Positions 1-5,978 of a stretch of DNA of 6,432 nucleotides are shown here, in pieces; the first letter of the stretch is position 1, and each line of letters opens with the position of its first letter. Made by a program: the position numbers and the translations under genes. The notes under the pieces are model-generated. The model saw only the letters and a list, made by a program, of their open reading frames with translations. It ran no database searches and was not told where the DNA came from. Origin of the DNA: Candidatus Shapirobacteria bacterium (GTDB lineage Bacteria; Patescibacteriota; Microgenomatia; UBA12405); the NCBI GenBank assembly GCA_026395315.1, contig JAPLYY010000028.1, positions 1 through 6,432 on the forward strand, in the 5' to 3' direction.

Positions 1-180
1 AAAACTCCCACTCTTACCCCCAAACCAACTAATACCCCCACTGGTACCCTAGTCCCGTCCAAAACTCCCACTCTTACCCCCAAACCAACTAATACCCCCA
101 CTGGTACCCTAGTCCCGACCAAAACTCCCACCAATACTCCCATTCCTTCCAATACGCCCACCGGTACTCCGGCTCCCACC
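1..180 (+). repeat. 60-bp tandem repeat (three units) encoding the Thr/Pro stalk
   Basis: Bases 1-60 and 61-120 are identical except at position 58 versus 118 (T to A, changing Ser to Thr). Bases 121-180 form a third, diverged unit in the same register, again opening with AAAACTCCCAC. The unit is 20 codons, so gain or loss of units keeps the reading frame. The strand is very rich in C and poor in G. The array probably continues to the left of the window, because the first unit starts at base 1. Confidence 0.93.
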
Positions 181-375
181 AATACTCCCCAACCAACCAA
201 TACTCCGGTGTACGTTGTTACCAGTACTTCCACTCCGGTTCCAACTGAAATCTTAGCCTCTGGTCCCAGTCCCACCAGAATTATTTTGCCCCAATCGGGA
301 CTTGAATTCCCGCTTCAGGCTCTGACAATTATTGGAGCCATCGTCACTTTGGCTGGATTTTTGATATTATTGTAA
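1..375 (+). CDS. C-terminal part of Thr/Pro-rich, membrane-anchored surface protein (5' end outside window)
   Basis: The open frame enters from the left edge in frame 1 and stops at TAA 373-375, leaving 124 codons with no start in view. Residues 1-80 are a low-complexity stalk of Thr, Pro, Asn and Ser in 20-residue units (KTPTLTPKPTNTPTGT and variants). After a Val/Thr/Ser-rich linker comes LPQSG (residues 96-100), then a hydrophobic segment (about 105-124) that ends exactly at the stop codon. The layout is that of an exported protein holding an N-terminal domain away from the cell on an extended, possibly O-glycosylated stalk. LPQSG resembles the LPXTG sortase signal, but the usual basic tail after the membrane helix is missing, so simple C-terminal membrane anchoring is equally possible. 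The function of the missing N-terminal part cannot be told. The stop lies five bases before the next gene, suggesting co-transcription. Confidence 0.8.
   Translation, partial: KTPTLTPKPTNTPTGTLVPSKTPTLTPKPTNTPTGTLVPTKTPTNTPIPSNTPTGTPAPTNTPQPTNTPVYVVTSTSTPVPTEILASGPSPTRIILPQSGLEFPLQALTIIGAIVTLAGFLILL
286..372 (+). other. Possible LPXTG-like sorting signal plus C-terminal membrane segment
   Basis: Codons 96-100 read LPQSG, followed by LEFPLQ and a hydrophobic run (ALTIIGAIVTLAGFLILL) up to the stop. A pentapeptide followed by a membrane helix is the order seen in cell-wall sorting signals. Two things differ from the classic form: Ser replaces Thr in the pentapeptide, and no Arg/Lys tail follows the helix. 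No sortase gene is visible in the window. The signal is therefore a candidate only. Confidence 0.4.
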
Positions 376-380
376 GTTGA

Positions 381-1301
381 ATGAGAAATAATACATTTTC
401 GGCCCTATTTGAAGCCATTCGGCCGGTTCAGTGGATCAAAAACTTTGCTTTATTTGCCGCGGCTATCCTCAATGGTCGGTTAACTGATCCGGTGATTTTT
501 TCTCAGAGTCTGTTAGCTTTTATTACTTTTTGCTGTCTGTCATCCTCGTCTTATCTGATCAATGATTTACTAGATGTCGACAATGACCGCCGTCATCCTT
601 TTAAAAAAAATCGTCCTCTAGCCCGTGGTGACATTTCCTTATCTTTTGCCACTGTTACTGCCGTTATCCTCCTTTTTTTTGGTCTCAGTATCAGCTTTTT
701 AATTAACAATGGTTTTTTTACTTTTTCCCTTATTTTTATCTTACTTCAATATGCTTATTCCCTTTTCTTAAAAAAGAAAGCTTTGCTCGATATTATTGGT
801 ATTGCCACTTTCTTTATTATGCGGGCTTATGCCGGCGAAATCGCTACCGGCTACCATCTTCCGGTTTGGATTATGTTGACAGTTATTTTTCTTTCCCTCT
901 TTATCGCCAGCGGTAAACGCCGCAGTGAATTGGTGAATACTGGCCGGAAAAGTCGTCAGGCTTTGGAAGGCTATGGTCGGAGTTTGTTGAACTTCTACAC
1001 CACCATGTTTGCCGTTTGTGCCTTAATTACCTACTCCATGTTTACTTTTTTTGAAGAAACAGTTCGTTTTCAAGGTATAATCCACGAGTTTCTGTTAAGT
1101 AATTATCCGGCCGCTCTCGATCGAAAATGGTATATGGTTACTATTATTCCGGTTATTTTTGGCATTATGCGCTACGGCCAGGTAATTTTTGAAATGCAGG
1201 AAGGGGAACGGCCCGAGCGGACCATTGCCACCGACATTCCGCTGCTTTTTTCGGTTGTCATTTGGGGACTAATGATGATTACCATTATCTATGTCCTCTA
1301 A
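381..1301 (+). CDS. UbiA-family decaprenyl-phosphate phosphoribosyltransferase-like membrane enzyme
   Basis: This is a 306-residue integral membrane protein with about nine predicted helices, the usual size for the family. It has the UbiA signature N61-D62-x2-D65-x3-D69, followed by R70, H72-P73, K75 and R78-P79, which binds Mg-diphosphate. The second conserved region is MRAYAGEIATG (147-157) with SGKRRSEL (177-184). The combination of RAYAG and GKRR-EL is typical of the subgroup that transfers phosphoribose from PRPP to polyprenyl phosphate (Rv3806c type, EC 2.4.2.45), rather than of quinone or heme prenyltransferases. The product would be polyprenyl-phosphoryl-5-phosphoribose, precursor of lipid-linked ribose or arabinose. 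The ATG at 381 is five bases after the previous stop and has no clear Shine-Dalgarno site. The 3' end overlaps the next gene by 11 bp. The family and subgroup call is strong; the polyprenyl chain length and final sugar are unknown. Confidence 0.87.
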   Translation: MRNNTFSALFEAIRPVQWIKNFALFAAAILNGRLTDPVIFSQSLLAFITFCCLSSSSYLINDLLDVDNDRRHPFKKNRPLARGDISLSFATVTAVILLFFGLSISFLINNGFFTFSLIFILLQYAYSLFLKKKALLDIIGIATFFIMRAYAGEIATGYHLPVWIMLTVIFLSLFIASGKRRSELVNTGRKSRQALEGYGRSLLNFYTTMFAVCALITYSMFTFFEETVRFQGIIHEFLLSNYPAALDRKWYMVTIIPVIFGIMRYGQVIFEMQEGERPERTIATDIPLLFSVVIWGLMMITIIYVL

Positions 1302-2685
1302 GTATTATTGGATCTTCGTTATTGTTGTTCTTCTCATTACCCGTTTCTACGGCTTTAACTGGGGTAGTGGTTATGCTTTTAATCCGGATGAAAATAATAT
1401 GGCCACCTCAATTAGCCAAATGTCTTTTTCAAACTTAAATCCTCATTTCTTTGCCTATGGTCAATTCCCTTTATATCTCGGTTTCATTACTCAAAAATTA
1501 ATAAATATCCCCAATACTTTTATTAATTCAATTTACACTCTCCGTATTTGGTCAGCCGTATTTTCCTGTCTTGCAGTCTTAATTCTGTATTTAATTTATT
1601 CTAATAAATTTTTCTTCCTACTACTGATTTTTACTCCAGGTTTAATTCAAATTGCCCATTTCGGTACCACCGAGAGTTTACTTTTACTTGTTTTTGTTTC
1701 CGTTCTTTACCTATCTATTACCCACCGTTATTTTTTCGCCGCTGTTATTTGTGGTATTGGCATCGCTACCAAAATATCCGCTTTAATTTTTATTATTCCG
1801 GCAGTTCTCTCTCTGGCGAAAGATAAACAATTTATTAAATTATTTTTATTTTTAGTTATTATTTTGGCGGTCTTTTGTTTTCTTTCTCCTTACAATCTAA
1901 TTAATTTTTCTGATTTTATCTCTGCTTTCAAATACGAAACCGCTGTTGCTAATGGTTCTCTCCCGGTTTTTTATACCCGTCAATTTATCGGTACTTTTCC
2001 CTATCTTTTTCAATTCACCCATATTTTCCCCTACATTGCCGGCCTACCTATGTTTGTTTTTTCCATTTTTTCCTTGTATAGACCAAAAATATACAAAACC
2101 AAGTTAATAATGATTTTTTCCTGTTTAATATATTTTCTTTATTTTGGTCAGGTGTTTACCAAGTGGACCCGGTTTATGTCACCTCTTTTTTTTGTTTTTC
2201 CGCTTCTGTCCACCCTTTATCTCAATCGCCAAAAACCAATCATTAAGTACCTATTAACCATTATTTGTCTTATTCCTGGTCTTATTTTCTTCTCCCAATA
2301 TTTTAAACCGGACATTCGAATTACCGCTTCTGACTGGATGAATCAAAATTTACCGGTCAATTCTAAAATTCTTTCCGAATCTGGCAATGTCGTTAATCTT
2401 CCTTTCGGAGGAAAATTTTCTGTAGATAATTTTGATTTTTATAATCAATCACTACTGTCAGTTGATAATTATAATTATATTTTAATTCCCTCCCGTCGGG
2501 TTTTCAAAAACAATTTTGCTCCGAAATACTATCAAAAATTATTTTCCGGACAACTCGGTTTTACTCAAATCATCCAATTTTCTCCCTTACCCAACTTATT
2601 TTTAAACGACGAAAATGCCGAAGAAACTTGGACCGTTTTTGACCGGCCGACTATTAGAATTTTCCAAAGAACCAGTGAAATATAA
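1291..2685 (+). CDS. GT-C family membrane glycosyltransferase (ArnT/PMT-like), shorter paralogue
   Basis: This 464-residue protein has a hydrophobic N-terminus (about 5-19), then a first outer loop with N31-P32-D33-E34, the position of the catalytic Asp/Glu in GT-C enzymes. Many membrane helices follow to about residue 335, then a soluble C-terminal tail of roughly 125 residues. Shared landmarks with the next gene are YGxFPL (56-61), HFGTTE (123-128), ATKISAL (159-165), ASDW (346-349) and the ending AEETWTVFDRP (443-453). GT-C enzymes take sugar from a polyprenyl-phosphate donor on the outer membrane face and attach it to protein or glycan. Compared with the neighbour, this copy has NPDEN in place of HPDER, Glu128 where the neighbour has Asp, and lacks about 70 residues, mostly in the tail. 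The ATG at 1291 overlaps the UbiA gene by 11 bp with no obvious ribosome-binding site. Donor and acceptor cannot be read from the sequence. Confidence 0.78.
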   Translation: MSSKYYWIFVIVVLLITRFYGFNWGSGYAFNPDENNMATSISQMSFSNLNPHFFAYGQFPLYLGFITQKLINIPNTFINSIYTLRIWSAVFSCLAVLILYLIYSNKFFFLLLIFTPGLIQIAHFGTTESLLLLVFVSVLYLSITHRYFFAAVICGIGIATKISALIFIIPAVLSLAKDKQFIKLFLFLVIILAVFCFLSPYNLINFSDFISAFKYETAVANGSLPVFYTRQFIGTFPYLFQFTHIFPYIAGLPMFVFSIFSLYRPKIYKTKLIMIFSCLIYFLYFGQVFTKWTRFMSPLFFVFPLLSTLYLNRQKPIIKYLLTIICLIPGLIFFSQYFKPDIRITASDWMNQNLPVNSKILSESGNVVNLPFGGKFSVDNFDFYNQSLLSVDNYNYILIPSRRVFKNNFAPKYYQKLFSGQLGFTQIIQFSPLPNLFLNDENAEETWTVFDRPTIRIFQRTSEI

Positions 2686-4276
2686 AATATTTTTAATATT
2701 CATTGTTGCTCTACTTCTCCGGCTATACGGGCTCAATTGGGATCAAAATCAGCATCTTCATCCCGATGAACGTTTTCTGACCATGGTCGCTACCGATATA
2801 AAATTACCCGACTCATTAATGCAATATTTTAACACTTCAGCCTCTCCTCTAAATCCCGGCAATTACCCCAATTATCAATTTTTTGTTTACGGTACCTTTC
2901 CTTTGTTTTTGGCCAAAATACTGGCTCATATATTTAATCAAGATAATTATTCTCAAGTGGTTTTCTGGGGTAGAGGCTTATCAGCCTTATTTGATTCACT
3001 CGTTGTTATTCTTCTCTATTTTCTCTCCAGAAAAAAGTTACTGCCTTCCCTGCTTTACGCTTTTACCGTCCTACCGCTTCAACTATCTCATTTTTTTGCG
3101 GTTGACACTTTTCTTAACTTTTTTATACTCGGTACTTTTACTTTACTTACTTACAATTTATTTATCCCCGCCGCAATTGCTTTCGGCTTAGCCCTAGCTT
3201 GTAAAATTTCGGCACTTTATTTTCTTCCGATTATCTTTCTCTTTTTAATTAAAAAACCTCAAAAAATATTTTATTTTATTTTAACTTTTATAACATTTCG
3301 TATCTTTCAACCTTATGCTTTTACCGGTCTTTTTCAAATTAATCCGCTTTTTATCTCTAACTTGAAAACTCTTAATTCATACAATAATCCTGATATTTGG
3401 TACCCACCGGCAGTTCAATGGATAAGTAAAATACCCCTGCTTTTTTCTTTTCAGAATATCGTTCTTTGGGGGGTAGGTTTACCCCTTGTTAGTATTTTTA
3501 TATTTTCTCTTTTTAAAATCAAAAAAATTAAATTAAATTTTATTGTCATAATTTCACTGATTTGGATTTTGTTTTTGTATTTATATCAAGGCTCTCAATT
3601 TGTCCACACCATGAGATATTTCTTACTAATTTATCCATTTATCTGTCTTCTGGCTGGTTACTTACTCATTAATTTTTCCAAAAAAGCAATTTATATTTTT
3701 GTCATTTGTCATTTATCATTTGGTTTTTTGTTTTTAAATATTTATTCCCGTCCTCATTCCCGGGTCCAGGCATCGGATTGGATTAGTCTACATATTCCCT
3801 CCGGGTCAACCATCAGCAGTGAGTATTGGGATGATGCTTTACCTTTGGGTTATTCGGGTTACCAAAACATATCTTTACCTTTTTACGATCCCGACACGCC
3901 GGATAAATGGGAAAAAATTAATAATTCACTTTCGCAAATAGATTACCTAATCATGTCTTCCAATCGTCTTTGGGGTTCTATCCCCCGTGTCCCGGACAAG
4001 TATCCCGTCACTGCTAAATTTTATCAGGATTTATTTGCCCAAAATTTAAATTTTAAAAAACTTATTGAAATAAATTCTTATCCCGGACTAAGTTTATCTT
4101 TTTTGAAAAATTGTTATTATCTCGGCCCTACCAATTTTCCCGGAATAGAGAACCACTGGTTTGCTATCGATTCTCAGTGTCGTTATCCCGGTATTTATCT
4201 CCGCGACGACACTGCCGAAGAAGCATTCACTGTTTACGATCACCCTAAAGTCTTAATTTTTCAGCAAAAAAATTAA
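2675..4276 (+). CDS. GT-C family membrane glycosyltransferase (ArnT/PMT-like), full-length paralogue
   Basis: I place the start at GTG 2675, giving 533 residues that begin MKYKIFLIF, aligned with the start of the upstream paralogue and overlapping it by 11 bp. An in-frame ATG at 2615 would add 20 residues, but its codons lie over the conserved C-terminal motif of the upstream gene and add nothing family-like. The first outer loop carries H29-P30-D31-E32-R33 (acidic catalytic pair). HFFAVD (139-144) and CKISAL (176-181) follow, with about ten membrane helices to residue 357. The C-terminal outer domain has ASDW (366-369), SEYWDDALPL and the ending AEEAFTVYDHP (514-524), a tail I associate with GT-C proteins of CPR bacteria and Chloroflexi. 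Two cysteines (480, 502) in a segment absent from the paralogue could form a disulfide. The role would be sugar transfer from a polyprenyl-phosphate donor outside the membrane; specificity is unknown. The 3' end overlaps the convergent methyltransferase gene by 24 bp. Confidence 0.8.
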   Translation: MKYKIFLIFIVALLLRLYGLNWDQNQHLHPDERFLTMVATDIKLPDSLMQYFNTSASPLNPGNYPNYQFFVYGTFPLFLAKILAHIFNQDNYSQVVFWGRGLSALFDSLVVILLYFLSRKKLLPSLLYAFTVLPLQLSHFFAVDTFLNFFILGTFTLLTYNLFIPAAIAFGLALACKISALYFLPIIFLFLIKKPQKIFYFILTFITFRIFQPYAFTGLFQINPLFISNLKTLNSYNNPDIWYPPAVQWISKIPLLFSFQNIVLWGVGLPLVSIFIFSLFKIKKIKLNFIVIISLIWILFLYLYQGSQFVHTMRYFLLIYPFICLLAGYLLINFSKKAIYIFVICHLSFGFLFLNIYSRPHSRVQASDWISLHIPSGSTISSEYWDDALPLGYSGYQNISLPFYDPDTPDKWEKINNSLSQIDYLIMSSNRLWGSIPRVPDKYPVTAKFYQDLFAQNLNFKKLIEINSYPGLSLSFLKNCYYLGPTNFPGIENHWFAIDSQCRYPGIYLRDDTAEEAFTVYDHPKVLIFQQKN

Positions 4277-4918
4277 ATTAGCCTTCGTTTTTACTGCTAC
4301 CAAATAACCTTGCTTTTTAAGTAATTCTTCGACATTTGTCTCCACACAAATTACTGTCGGTTTAACTTTTTCCCACGGCCAACTATTCAGTATCTTTTCA
4401 TCAAATCCTTCAGTGTCCAATGACAGCAAATCGATATTTTCATTCACTATTAACTCAACTTTGATTAAACGAGTTTTTGTTACTTTAGATAATTTGTGAC
4501 CCCTTTTAATATTTTTTTCTGCCTCAACCTTGGAAAAAGTATTTATCGCTGGAATTAAAAATTGATAATAATCCATTTCACTGTTTTTATCCGAAATCCC
4601 AGCATTAATAAATTTATCTTCCGGCCGGATTTTATTAAACAACACTTTTATTTCTGGATTTGGCTCTACCACTGTTCCTCGCCAACCTTTTTTGTAAAAA
4701 TAATAGGTATTGCTTAATCTGGTCGGATGATAGCCGCCGATTTCCAGATAAATTCCCTTTGTTTTTTTAATTAATTTGTTTATCAATAAATCTTCATAAT
4801 TTTGGGCGTATGAACCTCTGACTATTTCCCGCCACAATTTCCGGTGAATTTCTTTTAAACCTGCCCTTGCCAAAATTGCCGGATTATAACTTTTTAACAA
4901 TTCAAAATACTTTTTCAT
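4253..4918 (-). CDS. FkbM-family SAM-dependent methyltransferase
   Basis: This is a 221-residue soluble protein without membrane segments. SYAQNYEDLLI (36-46) is the usual lead-in of FkbM-type enzymes. It is followed by the SAM-binding strand and loop YLEIGGYHP (57-65), the acidic end of the second strand VVEPNPE (83-89), and the family hallmark DLLSLDTEGFD (163-173). FkbM enzymes are O-methyltransferases, often acting on sugars in exopolysaccharide or surface-glycan loci, which fits the neighbours. The stretch between about 148 and 162, just before the DTEG motif, looks shorter than the usual linker, possibly a small deletion. The ATG overlaps the end of the upstream GT4 gene by 17 bp, so the two are probably translated from one message; GGA lies five bases before the start as a weak ribosome-binding site. 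The stop lies inside the convergent GT-C gene. The family is confident; the sugar substrate is not known. Confidence 0.85.
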   Translation of the reverse strand: MKKYFELLKSYNPAILARAGLKEIHRKLWREIVRGSYAQNYEDLLINKLIKKTKGIYLEIGGYHPTRLSNTYYFYKKGWRGTVVEPNPEIKVLFNKIRPEDKFINAGISDKNSEMDYYQFLIPAINTFSKVEAEKNIKRGHKLSKVTKTRLIKVELIVNENIDLLSLDTEGFDEKILNSWPWEKVKPTVICVETNVEELLKKQGYLVAVKTKANLIFLLKN

Positions 4919-5963
4919 AACTTTCCATAAAACTTTTTATCGAAAATATATTGATATTACTTATTTTTGGTTTATTCTTTATTACTGCCGTGATCTTATT
5001 GGCCAAATCTTTGACATCATTAGACCTAAACATTTTCCCCATGCCGGTTAATTTGACCGGCACCCTCACTCCGGGAATATCCGATACCACTACCGGGCAG
5101 CCGCAACTGATCGCCTCCGCCGACGCCATTCCAAACGCCTCTAACCGGTTATTACTTGGTAACACCATACAATCGATTGAGTTAAAAAATTTAACCGGAT
5201 TATTAATTTTTCCTAATTTGACTATTCTTATATCCATGTTTACCAACAGATCAATTTTTTGTTGATATTTTTCTTCCCCGATTATATTCTCTGGTCCGGC
5301 TATTACCAAAGTCCAGCTCTTCGGTAAAAAACTAAAAGCTTCAATTAAAAGTTCTATATTTTTTTCAGACGATATCCTCCCCAGAAAACCAATTATTTTT
5401 TCACCTTTAAATTTAAATTTCTCCTTTGTCGACACAATTTTCACCGGCGGATAAATTTCTATCATTTTTTGACGATATTGTTGCCACAAATCATTACCAA
5501 TAATATAATCCATCGAATTCACCACGATTTTTTCACTTAATCCCAAAACCAACCAGTCGATAAGCTTTACCCCAAAACTAATCAGATTATTTCGGCTGTT
5601 AAATTGACATTGATACGTTGTCACCACCTTTTTCCCGAATAATTTTCCCCATAATGCCAGCCAAAAACATTCCACTGATGGCAAATGACAATTAACTATG
5701 TCAGCCTCTTTTACCATCAGCAAACTTTTCCAGCAATACCTCGGCATTATAAAACCTTTTCCCAAAGAAAATCCTGGAATTCTCACAATATTTATTCCCC
5801 TCCTTTTTTCAAAAGAGGGGTTAGGGGAAGATTTTGCCGTTAATACTTTTACTTCATATTTCCTTTTCTTCAGTTCATCAGCTAAAATTACACCATATTG
5901 AGTTACTCCGGAAATATTGGGCAGCCAATAAGTTATACCGATTAATATCCGAGGTTTCTTCAT
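4902..5963 (-). CDS. GT4-family (GT-B fold) glycosyltransferase
   Basis: This is a 353-residue cytoplasmic or membrane-associated enzyme with the two Rossmann-like domains of GT4. The N-terminal domain begins ILIGITYWLPNISGVTQY (6-23) with the SGV loop near the acceptor site, then NCHLPS (91-96) and TTYQCQF (115-121). The C-terminal donor domain begins FLGRISSEKNIELLIEAF (193-210; R196 and K201 are the usual diphosphate-contacting residues). It carries the E-x7-E motif E275-AFGMASA-E283, followed by CGCPVVVSD. It would transfer a sugar from a nucleotide-sugar donor with retention of configuration, likely in surface-polysaccharide or glycolipid assembly. Residues 45-56 (SSPNPSFEKRRG) between two N-terminal strands are encoded by a GC-rich palindromic element, probably an in-frame insertion in a surface loop. 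The ATG at 5963 has a weak AGG upstream. It leads an overlapping pair with the FkbM gene. Donor and acceptor are unknown. Confidence 0.88.
   Translation of the reverse strand: MKKPRILIGITYWLPNISGVTQYGVILADELKKRKYEVKVLTAKSSPNPSFEKRRGINIVRIPGFSLGKGFIMPRYCWKSLLMVKEADIVNCHLPSVECFWLALWGKLFGKKVVTTYQCQFNSRNNLISFGVKLIDWLVLGLSEKIVVNSMDYIIGNDLWQQYRQKMIEIYPPVKIVSTKEKFKFKGEKIIGFLGRISSEKNIELLIEAFSFLPKSWTLVIAGPENIIGEEKYQQKIDLLVNMDIRIVKLGKINNPVKFFNSIDCMVLPSNNRLEAFGMASAEAISCGCPVVVSDIPGVRVPVKLTGMGKMFRSNDVKDLANKITAVIKNKPKISNINIFSIKSFMESYEKVF
5797..5829 (-). repeat. Palindromic repeat element inserted in frame in the GT4 gene
   Basis: On the plus strand, CCCCTC (5797-5802) plus TTTT (5804-5807) pairs with AAAAGAGGGG (5811-5820). 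This gives a 10-bp stem with one bulged C (5803) and a three-base loop TTC, followed by TTAGGGGAA. The G/C runs stand out in AT-rich surroundings. From memory, it resembles the dispersed GGAGGGGTTAGGGG-type repeats found in many copies in several bacterial genomes. On the coding strand it reads as SPNPSFEKRRG, which does not look like GT4 family sequence. Only one copy is seen in this window, so repeat status is inferred. Confidence 0.6.
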
Positions 5964-5978
5964 ACAACCTACTTTATC
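5964..5978. other. 15-bp divergent intergenic gap between GT4 and PAP2 genes
   Basis: The start codons of the minus-strand GT4 gene (5963) and the plus-strand PAP2 gene (5979) are only 15 bases apart. This is too short for two standard promoters, so any promoters must lie inside the opposing coding sequences, or the transcripts have very short leaders. I see no convincing paired -35/-10 boxes on either strand near here. Confidence 0.5.

Noticed and set aside
1..180. Regular 60-bp repeats as a CRISPR array
   Set aside because: The repeats are contiguous with no unique spacers and are translated as a Thr/Pro stalk.
2883..3191. Plus-strand open frame of 102 codons
   Set aside because: It lies wholly inside the GT-C gene in another frame, is a Leu/Phe-rich product of T-rich codons, and has no family features.
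4255..4274. AATTTTT/AAAAATT inverted repeat as a terminator
   Set aside because: The seven-base-pair stem is entirely A/T and lies within coding sequence on both strands; too weak to be an intrinsic terminator.
5042..5062. TGCCGGT/ACCGGCA perfect inverted repeat
   Set aside because: A 7-bp stem with a 7-base loop inside the GT4 gene that encodes ordinary family sequence; probably chance.
4951..5265. Plus-strand open frame of 104 codons
   Set aside because: It is antisense to the GT4 donor domain, whose motifs (EAFG, CGCP) are on the minus strand.
381..5963. UGA recoded as glycine (code 25), as in some CPR lineages
   Set aside because: All genes are open with the standard code, no conserved Gly position falls on UGA, and the GT4 gene ends naturally at UGA after a normal family C-terminus.
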